Notes: a model not told the origin generated them from the sequence alone. 64,000 nucleotides of DNA from Acidiferrimicrobium sp. IK (GCF_025499425.1 NZ_JAIMCB010000012.1:62001-126000); one strand, 5' to 3'; shown: positions 44,253-53,426, counted from the first letter of the stretch. Numbers and translations are program-made.

Positions 44253-45203
44253 TCAGCCGGGGTAGGGGCGCATGCTGGCGGCTAGGGCCAGCGCCGCGGC
44301 TGCGCCCCGGTCGGTGCGCACCGAGTAGACGTCGGCGCCTTGCTGCCACTGGATCGACGCGGTGGTCGAGGGGCCGTCCGCGGCGGAGGCCGGCGCGACG
44401 ACGGAGATCACCCCGCTGGCGGCGGCGGGCAGGCGGCCCGCGGCTAGCAGCCCGGCCAGGGCGGACGCCGCGGCGCTCGGCGCGGCGGGGGCGCCGAGGT
44501 CCTCGACTTGCACCGTCCACGCCCCGAAGGTCCAGTCGACGACCCCGCCGACCACGGTGCCGCAGGTGGTGGCCCCGGGGACGCCGATCGGGGCGGGGGT
44601 GGCCGGCGCGGCGCACGCGGCCAGGTTGTGGGCTGCGCTGGCGGCGACGTAGGCGCCGGCCGCGGCCGGCGACGCGGTGGCGGTGGTGGAGAAGGTGCCC
44701 AAGTCGGTGGTGCCCGCGGCGCCGGCCGCCAGGCTGGGGTCGTTGACCGCGAGCGGGGTGGGGGTGGCGACGAGGGTCACCGCGGCGGTCCCGCCCAGGC
44801 CGCTGGCCTGGGCGGACACCGCGGACGCGGCGCTCGGGGTGGGGGGAAGGGTGATCGGCGCCTCGATGCCGGCCGGGCGGCTGGTGAAGGTGGCGATGGC
44901 CGCGGTGATTACCGCCGGGAACGCGCTGGGCGGGGTGCGGGGCGCGACGGTGGTGGCCGGCGCCGGCGGGCGGGTCACCGTGACCGCCGGCGCGGCGGGC
45001 GCCGCGGTGGTCGTGGGGGCGACGGTGGTGGTCGGCACGGCGACGACCGGCGCGGTGGTGGCCGGGGTGGTGGCGGCCGGCGCGGGGCGGACCGCGGCGT
45101 TGTGGTGGGGGGCGGCGCCGCACGCGCCGAGCCCGCCCAGCGCGACGAGCGCAGCCGCGGCCGCGCCGCCCGGGCGGAGCAGCGTGCGGCGGGCGCTCAG
45201 CAC
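44253..45203 (-). CDS. Hypothetical Ala/Thr/Pro-rich lipoprotein
   Basis: 316 residues from a GTG at 45201-45203. The signal peptide ends in the lipobox LGGLGAC, so it is probably an extracytoplasmic lipoprotein. A Thr/Pro/Ala-rich stalk (about 30-95) precedes a domain with no recognised family that contains two cysteines close together (NLAACAAP and GATTCGTV) and the phrase VVDWTFGAWTVQVEDLG. It overlaps the upstream secreted GH-like gene by 7 bases, so the two are co-expressed and possibly act together at the cell surface. Function unknown. Confidence 0.75.
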   Translation of the reverse strand: MLSARRTLLRPGGAAAAALVALGGLGACGAAPHHNAAVRPAPAATTPATTAPVVAVPTTTVAPTTTAAPAAPAVTVTRPPAPATTVAPRTPPSAFPAVITAAIATFTSRPAGIEAPITLPPTPSAASAVSAQASGLGGTAAVTLVATPTPLAVNDPSLAAGAAGTTDLGTFSTTATASPAAAGAYVAASAAHNLAACAAPATPAPIGVPGATTCGTVVGGVVDWTFGAWTVQVEDLGAPAAPSAAASALAGLLAAGRLPAAASGVISVVAPASAADGPSTTASIQWQQGADVYSVRTDRGAAAALALAASMRPYPG

Positions 45204-47002
45204 GAGTAGTCGCCGTCGAAGCTGCCGGCTGCGACCTGCACCAGCTTGACCGGCGAGCCGGCGAAGCTGCTCGCCGAGCACCACGCGCCGGGGTGGGAGG
45301 TGGCGATCCCGGTCGGGTACCAGACGGGGATCCCGGGCCGGTAGCTGCCGGCGATCACCCCCCACTGGTAGGCGGTGGCGTACACCGCGGGGGCCCGGCC
45401 GAGGGCCCGGAGGGCGGCGATGGCGCCGGCGACGACCTGGGCGTTGGCCGCGGTGTCGGAGGTCCAGTAGTTGGAGGTCTCGACGTCGAGCCAGTAGGTG
45501 CCGGTCGCGGCCCCCGACGCGTCGGCGGTGCGCACCGACGCGGCCGCGGTGTTGTAGCCGTAGTTGTAGCTCTCGCACGACAGGTCCCCGAGCTGGCAGG
45601 CCCCGGCCGGCCCCGACGACCACTGGCCGCCGTTGGAGCCTTGCGGCGAGTTGAGGTTGATGTAGACCGACAGGGCCGGGCCGCCCCAGGACGCCTCGCT
45701 GTGCAGGCACGGGTTGGCGGAGAAGGCGTAGCCGTTGTTGACCCCGACGATCGCGACCCGCGACGGCGGCGGGTAGCTGCCCCCGCACTGCGGCCAGGAG
45801 ATGTCGTAGCCGGTGGTGCCGCTGGCGTAGGTGGTGGTCGCCGGGGCGGTGACAAACCCGGTCCCGAGCGGGCCGGTGCCCGAACCGGGGGTCGGTGACA
45901 GGCCGACCACCCACTGGCCGGTGGGGACGGTGCCCGCCGCGGAGCCCCGGAACGGGGCGTCGCCGAAGGAGAAGATCCCGCCGTCGGCGCCGACCAGCCA
46001 GTAGCCGCCGCCGTCGCCGGTGGCGGCCATGCCGGTCACCGGCGCGGCGAGGGCGACGCTGCCGGTGGAGCCGAAGAACCGGCTGTCGCCGAACTCGAAG
46101 ATCCCGCCGTCGGACGCCACCAGCCAGTACCCCCTGCCGTCGCCGGTGGCGGCCATCCCGACCACCGGCTTGTTCAGCCTGACGTTACCGGTGGAGCCGT
46201 AAAACGCCGCGTCGCCGAAGTCGAACACCCCACCGTCGGAGGCGACCAGCCAGTAACCCCTGCCGTCGGGGGTGCTGGCCATCCCGACGATCGGCTTGTT
46301 GAGGTGGATGTTGCCGAGGGAGCCGTAGAAGTGGGCGTCGCCGAACTCGAAGACCCCGCCGTCGGAGGCGGCCATCCAGTAGCCCTTGCCGTCGCCGGTG
46401 GCGGGCATGGCGACGACCGGCTTGTTGAGTCGGATGCCGGCCAGTGACCCGTAGTAGGGGGCGGTGCCGTAGGCGGCGACGTCGCCGTTGGCGCCGGCCA
46501 GCCAGAACCCGCCGCCGGCGGGCTGGGAGGCGAGCGACGCCACCGGGCCGTTGACCGGGGCGGTGGTGGCCTGGGCTTGGGTGGTGGTCCCAAACGCTGC
46601 GCTCAACCCGCCGGTGGTGGCCATGTAGTACCCGTTGGACGCCGACGTGCCGGTCGCCGCGACGGCGGCGGCGGACACGGCTGGGGTGGCCGGGTCTGCG
46701 GCCGGCGCCGTCGAGGTCGGCACCGTCGAGGCCGGCACCGTCGACGTCGGCACCGTCGGGGTCGGCACCGTCGACGCCGGCACAGTCGGCGGGGGGACAG
46801 TCGAGGTCGTGACAGTCGTCGCCGGCACGGTCGAGCTAGGCGCGGTCGATGTCGGGACGGTGGACGTCGGGGGGGTCACCGGCGCAGCGAACGCCGAGGG
46901 GGCGAGCAGCGGCAGCGACGCCGCGGCGCCGATAACGGCCGCGGAGCGGCGCAGGCGGCGGGCGGTAGCAGGACGTAACGGCAGGCGGGCGCGACAAGGC
47001 AA
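45197..47002 (-). CDS. Secreted six-repeat propeller-like protein with C-terminal glycoside-hydrolase-like (DUF1906/GH25-type) domain
   Basis: 601 residues. Signal peptide (1-39, ending PSAFAA); Thr/Val/Pro linker (41-104) made of TVPTS-type units; six 42-residue W/G/D repeats (124-372, aromatic positions at 126, 167, 209, 251, 293, 335) of the form GYWLVASDGGVFDFGDAAFY; then a TIM-barrel-like domain (398-601) with YDISWPQC (D400) and YWLDVETSNYW (D506, E508), the acidic residues expected of a glycoside-hydrolase-like (Rv2525c/GH25-type) active site. Such repeat proteins are common in Acidimicrobiia. Probably acts on or binds cell-wall or exopolysaccharide. Confidence 0.85.
   Translation of the reverse strand: MPCRARLPLRPATARRLRRSAAVIGAAASLPLLAPSAFAAPVTPPTSTVPTSTAPSSTVPATTVTTSTVPPPTVPASTVPTPTVPTSTVPASTVPTSTAPAADPATPAVSAAAVAATGTSASNGYYMATTGGLSAAFGTTTQAQATTAPVNGPVASLASQPAGGGFWLAGANGDVAAYGTAPYYGSLAGIRLNKPVVAMPATGDGKGYWMAASDGGVFEFGDAHFYGSLGNIHLNKPIVGMASTPDGRGYWLVASDGGVFDFGDAAFYGSTGNVRLNKPVVGMAATGDGRGYWLVASDGGIFEFGDSRFFGSTGSVALAAPVTGMAATGDGGGYWLVGADGGIFSFGDAPFRGSAAGTVPTGQWVVGLSPTPGSGTGPLGTGFVTAPATTTYASGTTGYDISWPQCGGSYPPPSRVAIVGVNNGYAFSANPCLHSEASWGGPALSVYINLNSPQGSNGGQWSSGPAGACQLGDLSCESYNYGYNTAAASVRTADASGAATGTYWLDVETSNYWTSDTAANAQVVAGAIAALRALGRAPAVYATAYQWGVIAGSYRPGIPVWYPTGIATSHPGAWCSASSFAGSPVKLVQVAAGSFDGDYSC
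45887..46633 (-). repeat. Six tandem 126-bp coding repeats
   Basis: Direct repeats of one 42-codon unit within the secreted GH-like gene. The aromatic anchor recurs every 42 residues exactly over the last five units (167 to 335). Neighbouring middle units are most alike at DNA level, suggesting expansion by duplication. Six units suit a closed beta-propeller. Confidence 0.85.
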
Positions 47003-47145
47003 CGGGGGGGTCTCCTCGAGATTTGCGGTACCGGCCCCCCTGGCGTTCCGCCGCAGCAGGGGACAGGCTGCGATTTCCCCCGTACCGTCGACACCCGCCC
47101 GGCGGGACTTAAGTGCTCCCCGGGCCGCCGGGCAGACTGTGGCCC

Positions 47146-48435
47146 ATGCCCGACCCGTTCGCTCCCCCGCCGGTCCCGCTCAGCGGGGGCCGGCTGGCGA
47201 TCGCCCCCGACGTTGTCGAAGTTCGGGGAAAGGTCACCTTCGAGCCTTCCGCGCGCGCCGCGGCGGCCTTTGCCGAGGTCCGCTTCCGGGTCGAGGACCC
47301 AGGCGGCTGCCCGGCGCTGGATCTGCGCCAGGACCTCGACGGCCTCCGCCTCGACGGCGCCGCGCTCGACGTGGCTGCGTTCGCTCCCGTCGACTTGGGC
47401 GGCGGGGCGGGGGCGCAGATGCGGGTCCTCGACGTCGAGGTCCCCGCCGGCGACCACACCGTCGCGCTCGACTACCAGCTGGCGCAGCCCGCCGCGGAGG
47501 GCGCCCTGCCGGTGGAGTGGCGCGGCGGTGACGGGGTCCGCTGGGACCTTTGGATGTCGGATCTGCACCCCGGCCGGTACCTGGAGATGTGGGTTCCCGC
47601 CCCGCTGTGCCACGACCGCTTCGCGTTGACCCTCGAGGTGGAGCTGGCCGGGACCCGCCGGCCCCACACGGTCGTCACCAACGGCGAGGTGACCGTCACC
47701 GCCCGGGGGTGGGAGGTGCGCTTCCCGGCCCACTTCACGTCGCTGTCGCCCATGCTCGTGGTCGCCCCCACCGACGAGGTCGAGCAGCGGGAGACCACCG
47801 TGGCCCTCCCCGGCCGGCGCTCACCCCTCGCGGTGCGCACCGTCCGCCACCTCGACGTGGACGCCGATCTCGCTGCGTGCGAGGCCGACGTCGCCGCGTG
47901 GTTGGCGTACCTGGCGCAGCGTTACGGGCCGTGGGCGCACGGTGACGCGATGACCACGTTCTTGTGGGGGCCGGGACGGGGCATGGAGTACGACGGGGCC
48001 ACCACCGCGTCGGTGGCCGCCCTCGAGCACGAGGTGTTCCACTCCTGGTTCGGGCGGGGCGTCAAACCGGCCCGGGCCGGGGACGGCTGGATCGACGAGG
48101 CGTGGACCAGCTGGGCGACCTCGACGCGCCGTTCGGAGGGGCCCCGCTTCGCGGCGGACCCCCTGGACTTGGACGGCGACCCCGTCGAGCTGCGCCCGGC
48201 GCACCCGTGGGCCCGCTTCACCCCGGTCGGGTCCTACACCGCCGGGGCCCGGCTGTTCTCCGGGCTGGCCCACCTGCTCGGCGGGCCCGGCCCGATGCGC
48301 TCCGCGATGGCCGCCTGGTACCGGGACAACGCCGGTGGGCTGGTCACCACCGACGGCCTCGAGGCCCACCTGCGGTCCTGGTCCGGCGTCGACATCGGGC
48401 CGTGGTGGCGGCGCTACGTGCATGGCGGGCGCTGA
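47146..48435 (+). CDS. M1-family (gluzincin) metallopeptidase-like protein
   Basis: 429 residues from an ATG at 47146. The zinc site HEVFH (295-299) followed after exactly 18 residues by E318 matches the M1 HEXXH-X18-E pattern. The upstream exopeptidase motif GXMEN is replaced by GRGMEYDG, lacking the Asn, so aminopeptidase activity is uncertain. The N-terminal half (1-210) is a beta-rich domain as in M1 enzymes. No signal peptide is seen. Divergent from the repeat/GH-like gene, 143 bp away. Confidence 0.82.
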   Translation: MPDPFAPPPVPLSGGRLAIAPDVVEVRGKVTFEPSARAAAAFAEVRFRVEDPGGCPALDLRQDLDGLRLDGAALDVAAFAPVDLGGGAGAQMRVLDVEVPAGDHTVALDYQLAQPAAEGALPVEWRGGDGVRWDLWMSDLHPGRYLEMWVPAPLCHDRFALTLEVELAGTRRPHTVVTNGEVTVTARGWEVRFPAHFTSLSPMLVVAPTDEVEQRETTVALPGRRSPLAVRTVRHLDVDADLAACEADVAAWLAYLAQRYGPWAHGDAMTTFLWGPGRGMEYDGATTASVAALEHEVFHSWFGRGVKPARAGDGWIDEAWTSWATSTRRSEGPRFAADPLDLDGDPVELRPAHPWARFTPVGSYTAGARLFSGLAHLLGGPGPMRSAMAAWYRDNAGGLVTTDGLEAHLRSWSGVDIGPWWRRYVHGGR

Positions 48436-48470
48436 CCCCGACGGGTGGAGGACCGGGCGGCGCCCGGCGC

Positions 48471-48950
48471 TCAACCGTTGGCCAGCTCGCGAAGCGCCGC
48501 TTTGAACTTCCGGTGGCAGCGCCCGAGGGTGATCACGTCGCCTTCGGCGTTGGCGCTGACCGCACAGGTGTGGGCCAGGAGGTTGACCGCCCGGGCCAGC
48601 GCGGCGCCGGCCTCGGTCAGCACCCCCGCGGCCAGGACCGGCGCCGAGCGCAAAACGGCGCCGACCACCAGCACCGCCACCCCAGCGCCGGCGATGGCGT
48701 AAGGCACCGCCCGCCACCTCCGGTACCGGTCGGCGACGTCCGCGCTGACCGGCAGGGTGACCTTGATCGCCTTCACCCCGGCCAGGATCCCGACCAGCGT
48801 CGCCAGCCAGCTGAACGGCAGCAGCAGCCACGGCCACAAGGGACGGAAGTAGGCGTCGACCTCGACTCGGTCGCCGGTCGGCCGGCCGGTCTTGGCGCAC
48901 ACCGACGGGAGGTCGCCCTGGTCGGCGGTGTAAAACCGGACGACGGCCAC
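48471..48950 (-). CDS. Hypothetical two-helix membrane protein
   Basis: 159 residues from a GTG. The N-terminus FYTADQGDLPSVCAKTGRPT resembles a short cytosolic zinc-poor ribbon with a single CAKTG element. Two hydrophobic helices follow (about 37-60 and 84-108), then a C-terminal soluble part with CAVSANAEGDVITLGRCHRKF. No family recognised beyond its resemblance to uncharacterised actinobacterial membrane proteins. Confidence 0.65.
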   Translation of the reverse strand: MAVVRFYTADQGDLPSVCAKTGRPTGDRVEVDAYFRPLWPWLLLPFSWLATLVGILAGVKAIKVTLPVSADVADRYRRWRAVPYAIAGAGVAVLVVGAVLRSAPVLAAGVLTEAGAALARAVNLLAHTCAVSANAEGDVITLGRCHRKFKAALRELANG

Positions 48951-48990
48951 CCGGTCACGTTAGACCCCCACGTCACCGACCGGCGGTGGG

Positions 48991-49542
48991 TCAGCGGCGC
49001 TCGGCGGGGACGATCATCACCGGTCGGTGGGCGTGGCGGACGACCCGGTCGGCGACGCTGCCGACCAGCCGCTGGGACAGCCCGGCGGAGGGGGCGCCGA
49101 TGACGATCAGGTCGGCGTCGTGGTGGTCAGCGACGCGCACCAAGGCGTCGGCGGCGGTGTCGTCGGCGACCAGCACCCGGTAGGGGGCGCCGGAGCCGGC
49201 CAGCGGCCGGCACCAGTCGGCCGCCACGTGGCGGCGGAGGTTGTAACGCCACGGCACCAACCCCATCGGAGGGATGTCTCGCACCAGCGCGGCGCTGGGC
49301 CGCACCGCGTGGACCGCGACGATCTGGGTGCCGGGCTGGGTGGCCCACTCCGCCGCCCAGCGCAGCGCGGCCTGGCTTCCGGGGGACCCGTCGAGGCCGA
49401 CCACCGCGGTCTTGTTGGCCGCCGAAAAGCTGGCCGCGGAGCGGGCCACTTGGTGGTAGGCGGCGACCGACAAGGCGGTGAGGGCCCGGTCCTTGACGGC
49501 TGCGCTGGTTTCGCTTCCGGTCGGATGTTGGATAGTCGACAT
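48991..49542 (-). CDS. Universal stress protein (UspA family)
   Basis: 183 residues from an ATG at 49540-49542 with GGGGGAGG 8 nt upstream. Begins with a ~40-residue leader, then TAVVGLDGSPGSQAALRWA, and ends with GAPSAGLSQRLVGSVADRVV followed by HRPVMIVP, the ATP-binding G/S-rich loop of Usp proteins. Single domain. Two inverted repeats lie in the 128 bp upstream, so it is probably separately regulated from the MFS gene. Confidence 0.9.
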   Translation of the reverse strand: MSTIQHPTGSETSAAVKDRALTALSVAAYHQVARSAASFSAANKTAVVGLDGSPGSQAALRWAAEWATQPGTQIVAVHAVRPSAALVRDIPPMGLVPWRYNLRRHVAADWCRPLAGSGAPYRVLVADDTAADALVRVADHHDADLIVIGAPSAGLSQRLVGSVADRVVRHAHRPVMIVPAERR

Positions 49543-49569
49543 GGGCGTGACCTCCCCCTGCGATGCGGC

Positions 49570-49598
49570 GGTATGGCCGGTGGTGACCGGACCATACC
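49570..49598. promoter_or_regulatory. Inverted repeat upstream of the universal stress gene
   Basis: GGTATGGCCGGT and ACCGGACCATACC form a near-perfect 12-bp inverted repeat with a 4-nt loop, ending 28 bp before the UspA start codon and just upstream of its ribosome site. It may be an operator, or a terminator for the MFS gene. Confidence 0.4.
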
Positions 49599-49605
49599 CA
49601 TTTCG

Positions 49606-49618
49606 TTGCATATGGCAA
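49606..49618. promoter_or_regulatory. Palindrome TTGCA-N3-GGCAA, similar to the MarR-gene palindromes
   Basis: TTGCATATGGCAA differs by one base from the TTGCA-N3-TGCAA palindrome ahead of the MarR gene at 57376-57388. It lies 64 bp upstream of the UspA gene. Confidence 0.35.
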
Positions 49619-49670
49619 ACATGTCGCAGGCCACCGGTCGCGGTCCCGCGAGCCTGGGTAACCGCTGCGT

Positions 49671-51128
49671 TCAGATGGCGGTGCGGGCGTAGCCCGGATC
49701 GGCCTGGTCCTCGCCGGGTGACGCGTCGCCGCGTACCGCCGACGCGGCCAGGTCCATCTCGCTTAGCGACCGGCGGGCCGGCTCGTCGAGGACCAGGGTG
49801 AGCGCCGCGCCGGCCACGGCCAGCCCGCCGGTCAGAGCCAGCGTGCCGCGCAACCCGAACGTGCGCGCCAGGATCGGGAAGACGAACACCCCGATGAACG
49901 CCCCGACCTTGGCGATCCCCGACGAGATGCCGTGCGCGGTGGTGCGGATGCTGGCCGGGAACAGCTCCGCGGACAGGACGAAGGTGGTGGTGTTGGGCCC
50001 GAACTCGGCGAAGAAGTAGCTGATGCCGTAGAAGACCATGAACGGGGCGACCGCCGAGGTGACGCCCGGGACGATGGCGATCACCGCGAAGCAGGCGGCC
50101 ATGACCGCGAACCCGATGATCTGCAGGCGGCGGTGGCCGACGCGGTCCATGGTGAACACCGCCAGCACGTACCCGGGGACGGCCGCGACGGCGAACAGGC
50201 CGAGGGTGAGGGCGAGGGTCACGCTCAAACTGGCGTGCGGCGCCAGGTCGCGGAGGATGACCGGGGTGGAGATGGAGTTGCCGTAGTAGGCGTAGTCGAA
50301 GATGAACCACGTGCCGGCGGTCCCGATGAGGGTGACCAGCAGCCGGCGGCTGCGGACCAGGTCGCCCACCCCGAGACGGCGCACCGGCAGCGGCCGCAAG
50401 GAGCCCGGCGCGGCCGCCGGGACGTGGACCTTTGACAGGGCGACGATGCGCTCGGCGTCCCCCTCGGCCCTCCCCCGCACCGCGGCCTGGTAGCGGGGCG
50501 ACTCGGGGAGGGTCCGGCGGAGGTAGATCACCCCCGCAGCGGGCAGCGCCCCCAGCCCGAACAGCAGCCTCCACACCATGTCGTGGGAGAACCCGACCGA
50601 GAGCAGGACCAGCCCGGTGAGGGGGCCGACGACCAGCCCGGCCGCCTGCATGGAGAAGACCATCCCGACCAGGCGCCCCCGGTTCTTGGCGTTGGAGTAT
50701 TCGCTCATCACCACCGCGGAGACCGGATAGTCCCCACCGATGCCGATGCCGAGGACGCAGCGGAACACGATCAGCCACACCAGGCTGGGGGACAGAGCGG
50801 AGCCGACCGCCCCGACCACCATGATCGCCGCCTCGAGCCCGTAGAACCGTTTCCGGCCGAACACATCGGCGATCCGCCCGAAGATCAAGGCGCCGACGAA
50901 GGCCGCTCCGAGGGCCGCGGCGCTGACCAGGCTGGTCTGGGAGGTGCTCAGGTGCCACTGGGCCTTCAAGATGACCAGCACCGCTCCGACCACGAACAGG
51001 TCGTAGGCGTCGGTGAAAAACCCCACTCCGGCGGTGGCCGCCGCCCGATAGTGGTGGCGGCTCAGGGGGGCGTCGTCGAGAGCGGCGACGACGCCACCCT
51101 CGGGGGTCGCCGGGTCGACTGCGTGCAC
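49671..51128 (-). CDS. MFS transporter, phosphate/sugar-porter type (PHS-like)
   Basis: About 485 residues from a GTG at 51126-51128 (start uncertain; no clear ribosome site). Twelve predicted membrane helices. GVGFFTDAYDLFVVGAVLV in helix 1 and GRIADVFGRKRFYGLE in loop 2-3 match the Pho84/PHS-type branch; GIGIGGDYPVSAVVMSEYSN and the LPESPRYQAAVRGRAE loop are major-facilitator signatures. Candidate substrates are phosphate, organic acids or sugars. Confidence 0.85.
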   Translation of the reverse strand: MHAVDPATPEGGVVAALDDAPLSRHHYRAAATAGVGFFTDAYDLFVVGAVLVILKAQWHLSTSQTSLVSAAALGAAFVGALIFGRIADVFGRKRFYGLEAAIMVVGAVGSALSPSLVWLIVFRCVLGIGIGGDYPVSAVVMSEYSNAKNRGRLVGMVFSMQAAGLVVGPLTGLVLLSVGFSHDMVWRLLFGLGALPAAGVIYLRRTLPESPRYQAAVRGRAEGDAERIVALSKVHVPAAAPGSLRPLPVRRLGVGDLVRSRRLLVTLIGTAGTWFIFDYAYYGNSISTPVILRDLAPHASLSVTLALTLGLFAVAAVPGYVLAVFTMDRVGHRRLQIIGFAVMAACFAVIAIVPGVTSAVAPFMVFYGISYFFAEFGPNTTTFVLSAELFPASIRTTAHGISSGIAKVGAFIGVFVFPILARTFGLRGTLALTGGLAVAGAALTLVLDEPARRSLSEMDLAASAVRGDASPGEDQADPGYARTAI

Positions 51129-51338
51129 GAGGTAACAGTCTGGCCAACGTGGGCTTTCCAACCGGAGAACTCTGGTTAACGTGAGGTGAACGGCAGGCGA
51201 ATCCTCGGCGGGGATCGGTAGCTTGGGCGGTCATGGATGCCAGCGTCCCGGCAGCCACGCGGTCATCCCGGCCGGCCGCGTCGCCCCCTGGAGAGACCGG
51301 CGGTGCGGCAAGCTGCAGCACCCGAGGCGACGGAGCGC

Positions 51339-52475
51339 ATGGACAGAAGCGGACAAAGCGGGGCAGTGCCCTCCACCGGCGGCGCTGAGCTCGGGTCGGC
51401 GGGCTCAGAGGCCAGGTGGCTGGCGGTTTCGGTCGCGGTGATGGCGATCCTGGCCGCGATCGACCTGACCCTGCCGAGCAACGCCAACATCTCCGGGGCG
51501 CTGGTGGTCGCGCCGTTCCTGGCGTCGGTCGGGTCCCGCCCGAAACCGGTGGCGGCGCTCGGCGCTCTGGCGGTCCTCGCCGCGCTGGGCCTGGCTGACG
51601 CCGACGGCAGCGGCCTGCACGCCAGCGCGGCGCGCGTCTCGGTGATCCTGGTCGGCACCGGGGTGGCCCTCGAGGCGGCCCGGGTGCGGGTCCGGCGCGA
51701 GCGGCGCCTGGTCGACCTCACCAACGTCTCGCAGGCGGCGCAGGCCGCGATCATCCGCCAGCCGCCGCCGATGGTCGGCGAGGTGGCGGTCGGGTCGTGG
51801 TACGAGGCGTCGGTGCGGGCCGCGACCGTCGGCGGCGACTGCTACGAAGCGCTCGACACCAACTTCGGGACCCGGCTGCTCGTCGGCGACGTGCGCGGCC
51901 ACGGGCTGCCGAGCGTGCGGCTGGCGGCGCTGGTGGTCGGCGGGTTCCGGGCGCTGGCCCACGTCGAACCCGACCTGGCCACCGTCGCCCACGAGCTGGA
52001 CCTCCTGGTCAGCCGGTACGCCCGGGACCTGGGCAGCGCCGGCGTCGACGGGGAGGAGTTCGTCACCGCGGTGATGGCGGAGGTCCGCGGGTCGACGGTG
52101 ACCCTGGCCAACTGCGGGCACCCGCCGCCGCTGCTGGTCACCCCGGAGGGGAAGGTGACCGTCCTGGCCGCGTCGAGCCCCAGCCCGCCGCTCGGGGTCG
52201 GCAGCGACCCCGACCTCGAGTCGGTCGCGGTCCCGGCGGGCGGCCGGGTGCTGCTCTACACCGACGGCCTGATCGAGGCCCGGGACGCCTCCGGGGCGTT
52301 CTTCGACTTGGAGGCGGCCGCGGTGGTGCTGGCGGAGGGACCCCTCGACGACGGCGTCCGCACGATCATGGCCGCGTTGGAGGCCCACGCCTCGGGCCGT
52401 GTCACCGACGACGTGGCCATCCTGGCGTTCGAGCCCGCCGCCCGCCGGGCCCCGGCCGGGGAGCGGGCCCGCTGA
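51339..52475 (+). CDS. Membrane-anchored PP2C/SpoIIE-type serine phosphatase
   Basis: 378 residues from an ATG at 51339 with GGAG close upstream; the frame is open further back. Two to three N-terminal membrane helices (about 25-115), a short linker with VRRERRLVDLTNVSQAAQAA, then the RsbU/SpoIIE phosphatase domain (about 150-370) with GGDCYEAL, LLVGDVRGHGLPS, ANCGHPPPLLV, LLYTDGLIEAR and VTDDVAILAF metal-ligand motifs. Such enzymes dephosphorylate anti-sigma antagonists and may work with the RsbW-like protein at 61903. Confidence 0.88.
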   Translation: MDRSGQSGAVPSTGGAELGSAGSEARWLAVSVAVMAILAAIDLTLPSNANISGALVVAPFLASVGSRPKPVAALGALAVLAALGLADADGSGLHASAARVSVILVGTGVALEAARVRVRRERRLVDLTNVSQAAQAAIIRQPPPMVGEVAVGSWYEASVRAATVGGDCYEALDTNFGTRLLVGDVRGHGLPSVRLAALVVGGFRALAHVEPDLATVAHELDLLVSRYARDLGSAGVDGEEFVTAVMAEVRGSTVTLANCGHPPPLLVTPEGKVTVLAASSPSPPLGVGSDPDLESVAVPAGGRVLLYTDGLIEARDASGAFFDLEAAAVVLAEGPLDDGVRTIMAALEAHASGRVTDDVAILAFEPAARRAPAGERAR

Positions 52476-52547
52476 CGCCCCGCCGCGCCCGGCAGCCTCT
52501 AGCGTGGAGGCGCTCGTGATGCGCAGCTTCGTGACCGACGTACGACC

Positions 52548-53426
52548 ATGGTGAGCGGCCCGTCCGGGGGCCCGGTGCTCTACAGCTTCTCCCTCGGGCT
52601 GGTCGCGGCGTGCAACCCGTGCGGGTTCCCGCTGCTGCCCGCCTACCTGGTGCTCGTCGGTCGCCCCGACGGCGCCGGGGTCGGCGTCCGCCTGGCCCGG
52701 GCGCTGGCCGCCGGGGTGGCCATGACCGCCGGGTTCGTGGCGGTGTTCGCCGGTCTGGCCGCGGCAATCAAGGGCGGCGTGGCGGTCACGTTGAGCTGGG
52801 TGCCGTGGGCGATGATCCCGCTCGGCGCGGCGCTGGCGGTGGTCGGCGTCCTCGCCGCGGCCGGCCGGTCGCTGCCGGTGCCGCTCCCCCGCCTGCGGGT
52901 CCCCCAGGGTCGGGGGGTCGCGGTGACGTTCGGGGTGTTCGGGGTGTCTTACGCGGTGGCGTCGCTCAGCTGCTCGCTGCCGCTGTTTCTAGTCGGGGTG
53001 GTCGACCCGATCAGCAGCCGAGGCTCCGCGGTGGGGGCCGCCGGGGGCCTGGCCTACGCCCTCGGCATGGGGCTGGTGGTGACGTCGGTGAGCGTGGCGA
53101 GCGTCGCGTCGGGCAGCGTGCGGCTGCTGGCGTTGCGCCGGCTGCAGCCGGTGCTCCAACGCGTCGGCGGGGCGGTCCTGGCCGCGGTCGGGGTGTACCT
53201 CGTCTACTACTGGGTGACCACCGTGGTCGACCCCTTCGCCCGGCCCGGGCCGATCCGGTGGGTGGAGTGGCTGCAAGGCGAGGCGGCCAGCGCGCTCGGC
53301 GCGTCGCCGAGGCTCACCGGGGTGATCGTCGGGGGGATCGTGGTCGTCGCGTTGGCCGGTGTCGGTGTCACCACGGCCCGGCACGCGTCGTCGGGCGTCG
53401 GGGAGCAGAGCAGAGGAGTGGGATGA
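52548..53426 (+). CDS. CcdA/DsbD-type membrane thiol-disulfide transporter
   Basis: 292 residues, six to seven membrane helices. AACNPCGFPLLPAYLVL contains C22 and C25, and SLSCSLPLF contains C142; these are the redox cysteines of CcdA, which carries electrons from cytosolic thioredoxin to the outside. The stop overlaps the SCO1-TlpA gene by four bases, so the two form a cytochrome maturation pair. Confidence 0.88.
   Translation: MVSGPSGGPVLYSFSLGLVAACNPCGFPLLPAYLVLVGRPDGAGVGVRLARALAAGVAMTAGFVAVFAGLAAAIKGGVAVTLSWVPWAMIPLGAALAVVGVLAAAGRSLPVPLPRLRVPQGRGVAVTFGVFGVSYAVASLSCSLPLFLVGVVDPISSRGSAVGAAGGLAYALGMGLVVTSVSVASVASGSVRLLALRRLQPVLQRVGGAVLAAVGVYLVYYWVTTVVDPFARPGPIRWVEWLQGEAASALGASPRLTGVIVGGIVVVALAGVGVTTARHASSGVGEQSRGVG

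Noticed and set aside
48991..51321. A 776-codon frame joining UspA with the MFS region
   Set aside because: The upstream part is an out-of-frame shadow of the MFS gene, rich in Arg and Gly; UspA begins at 49542 with a strong ribosome site.
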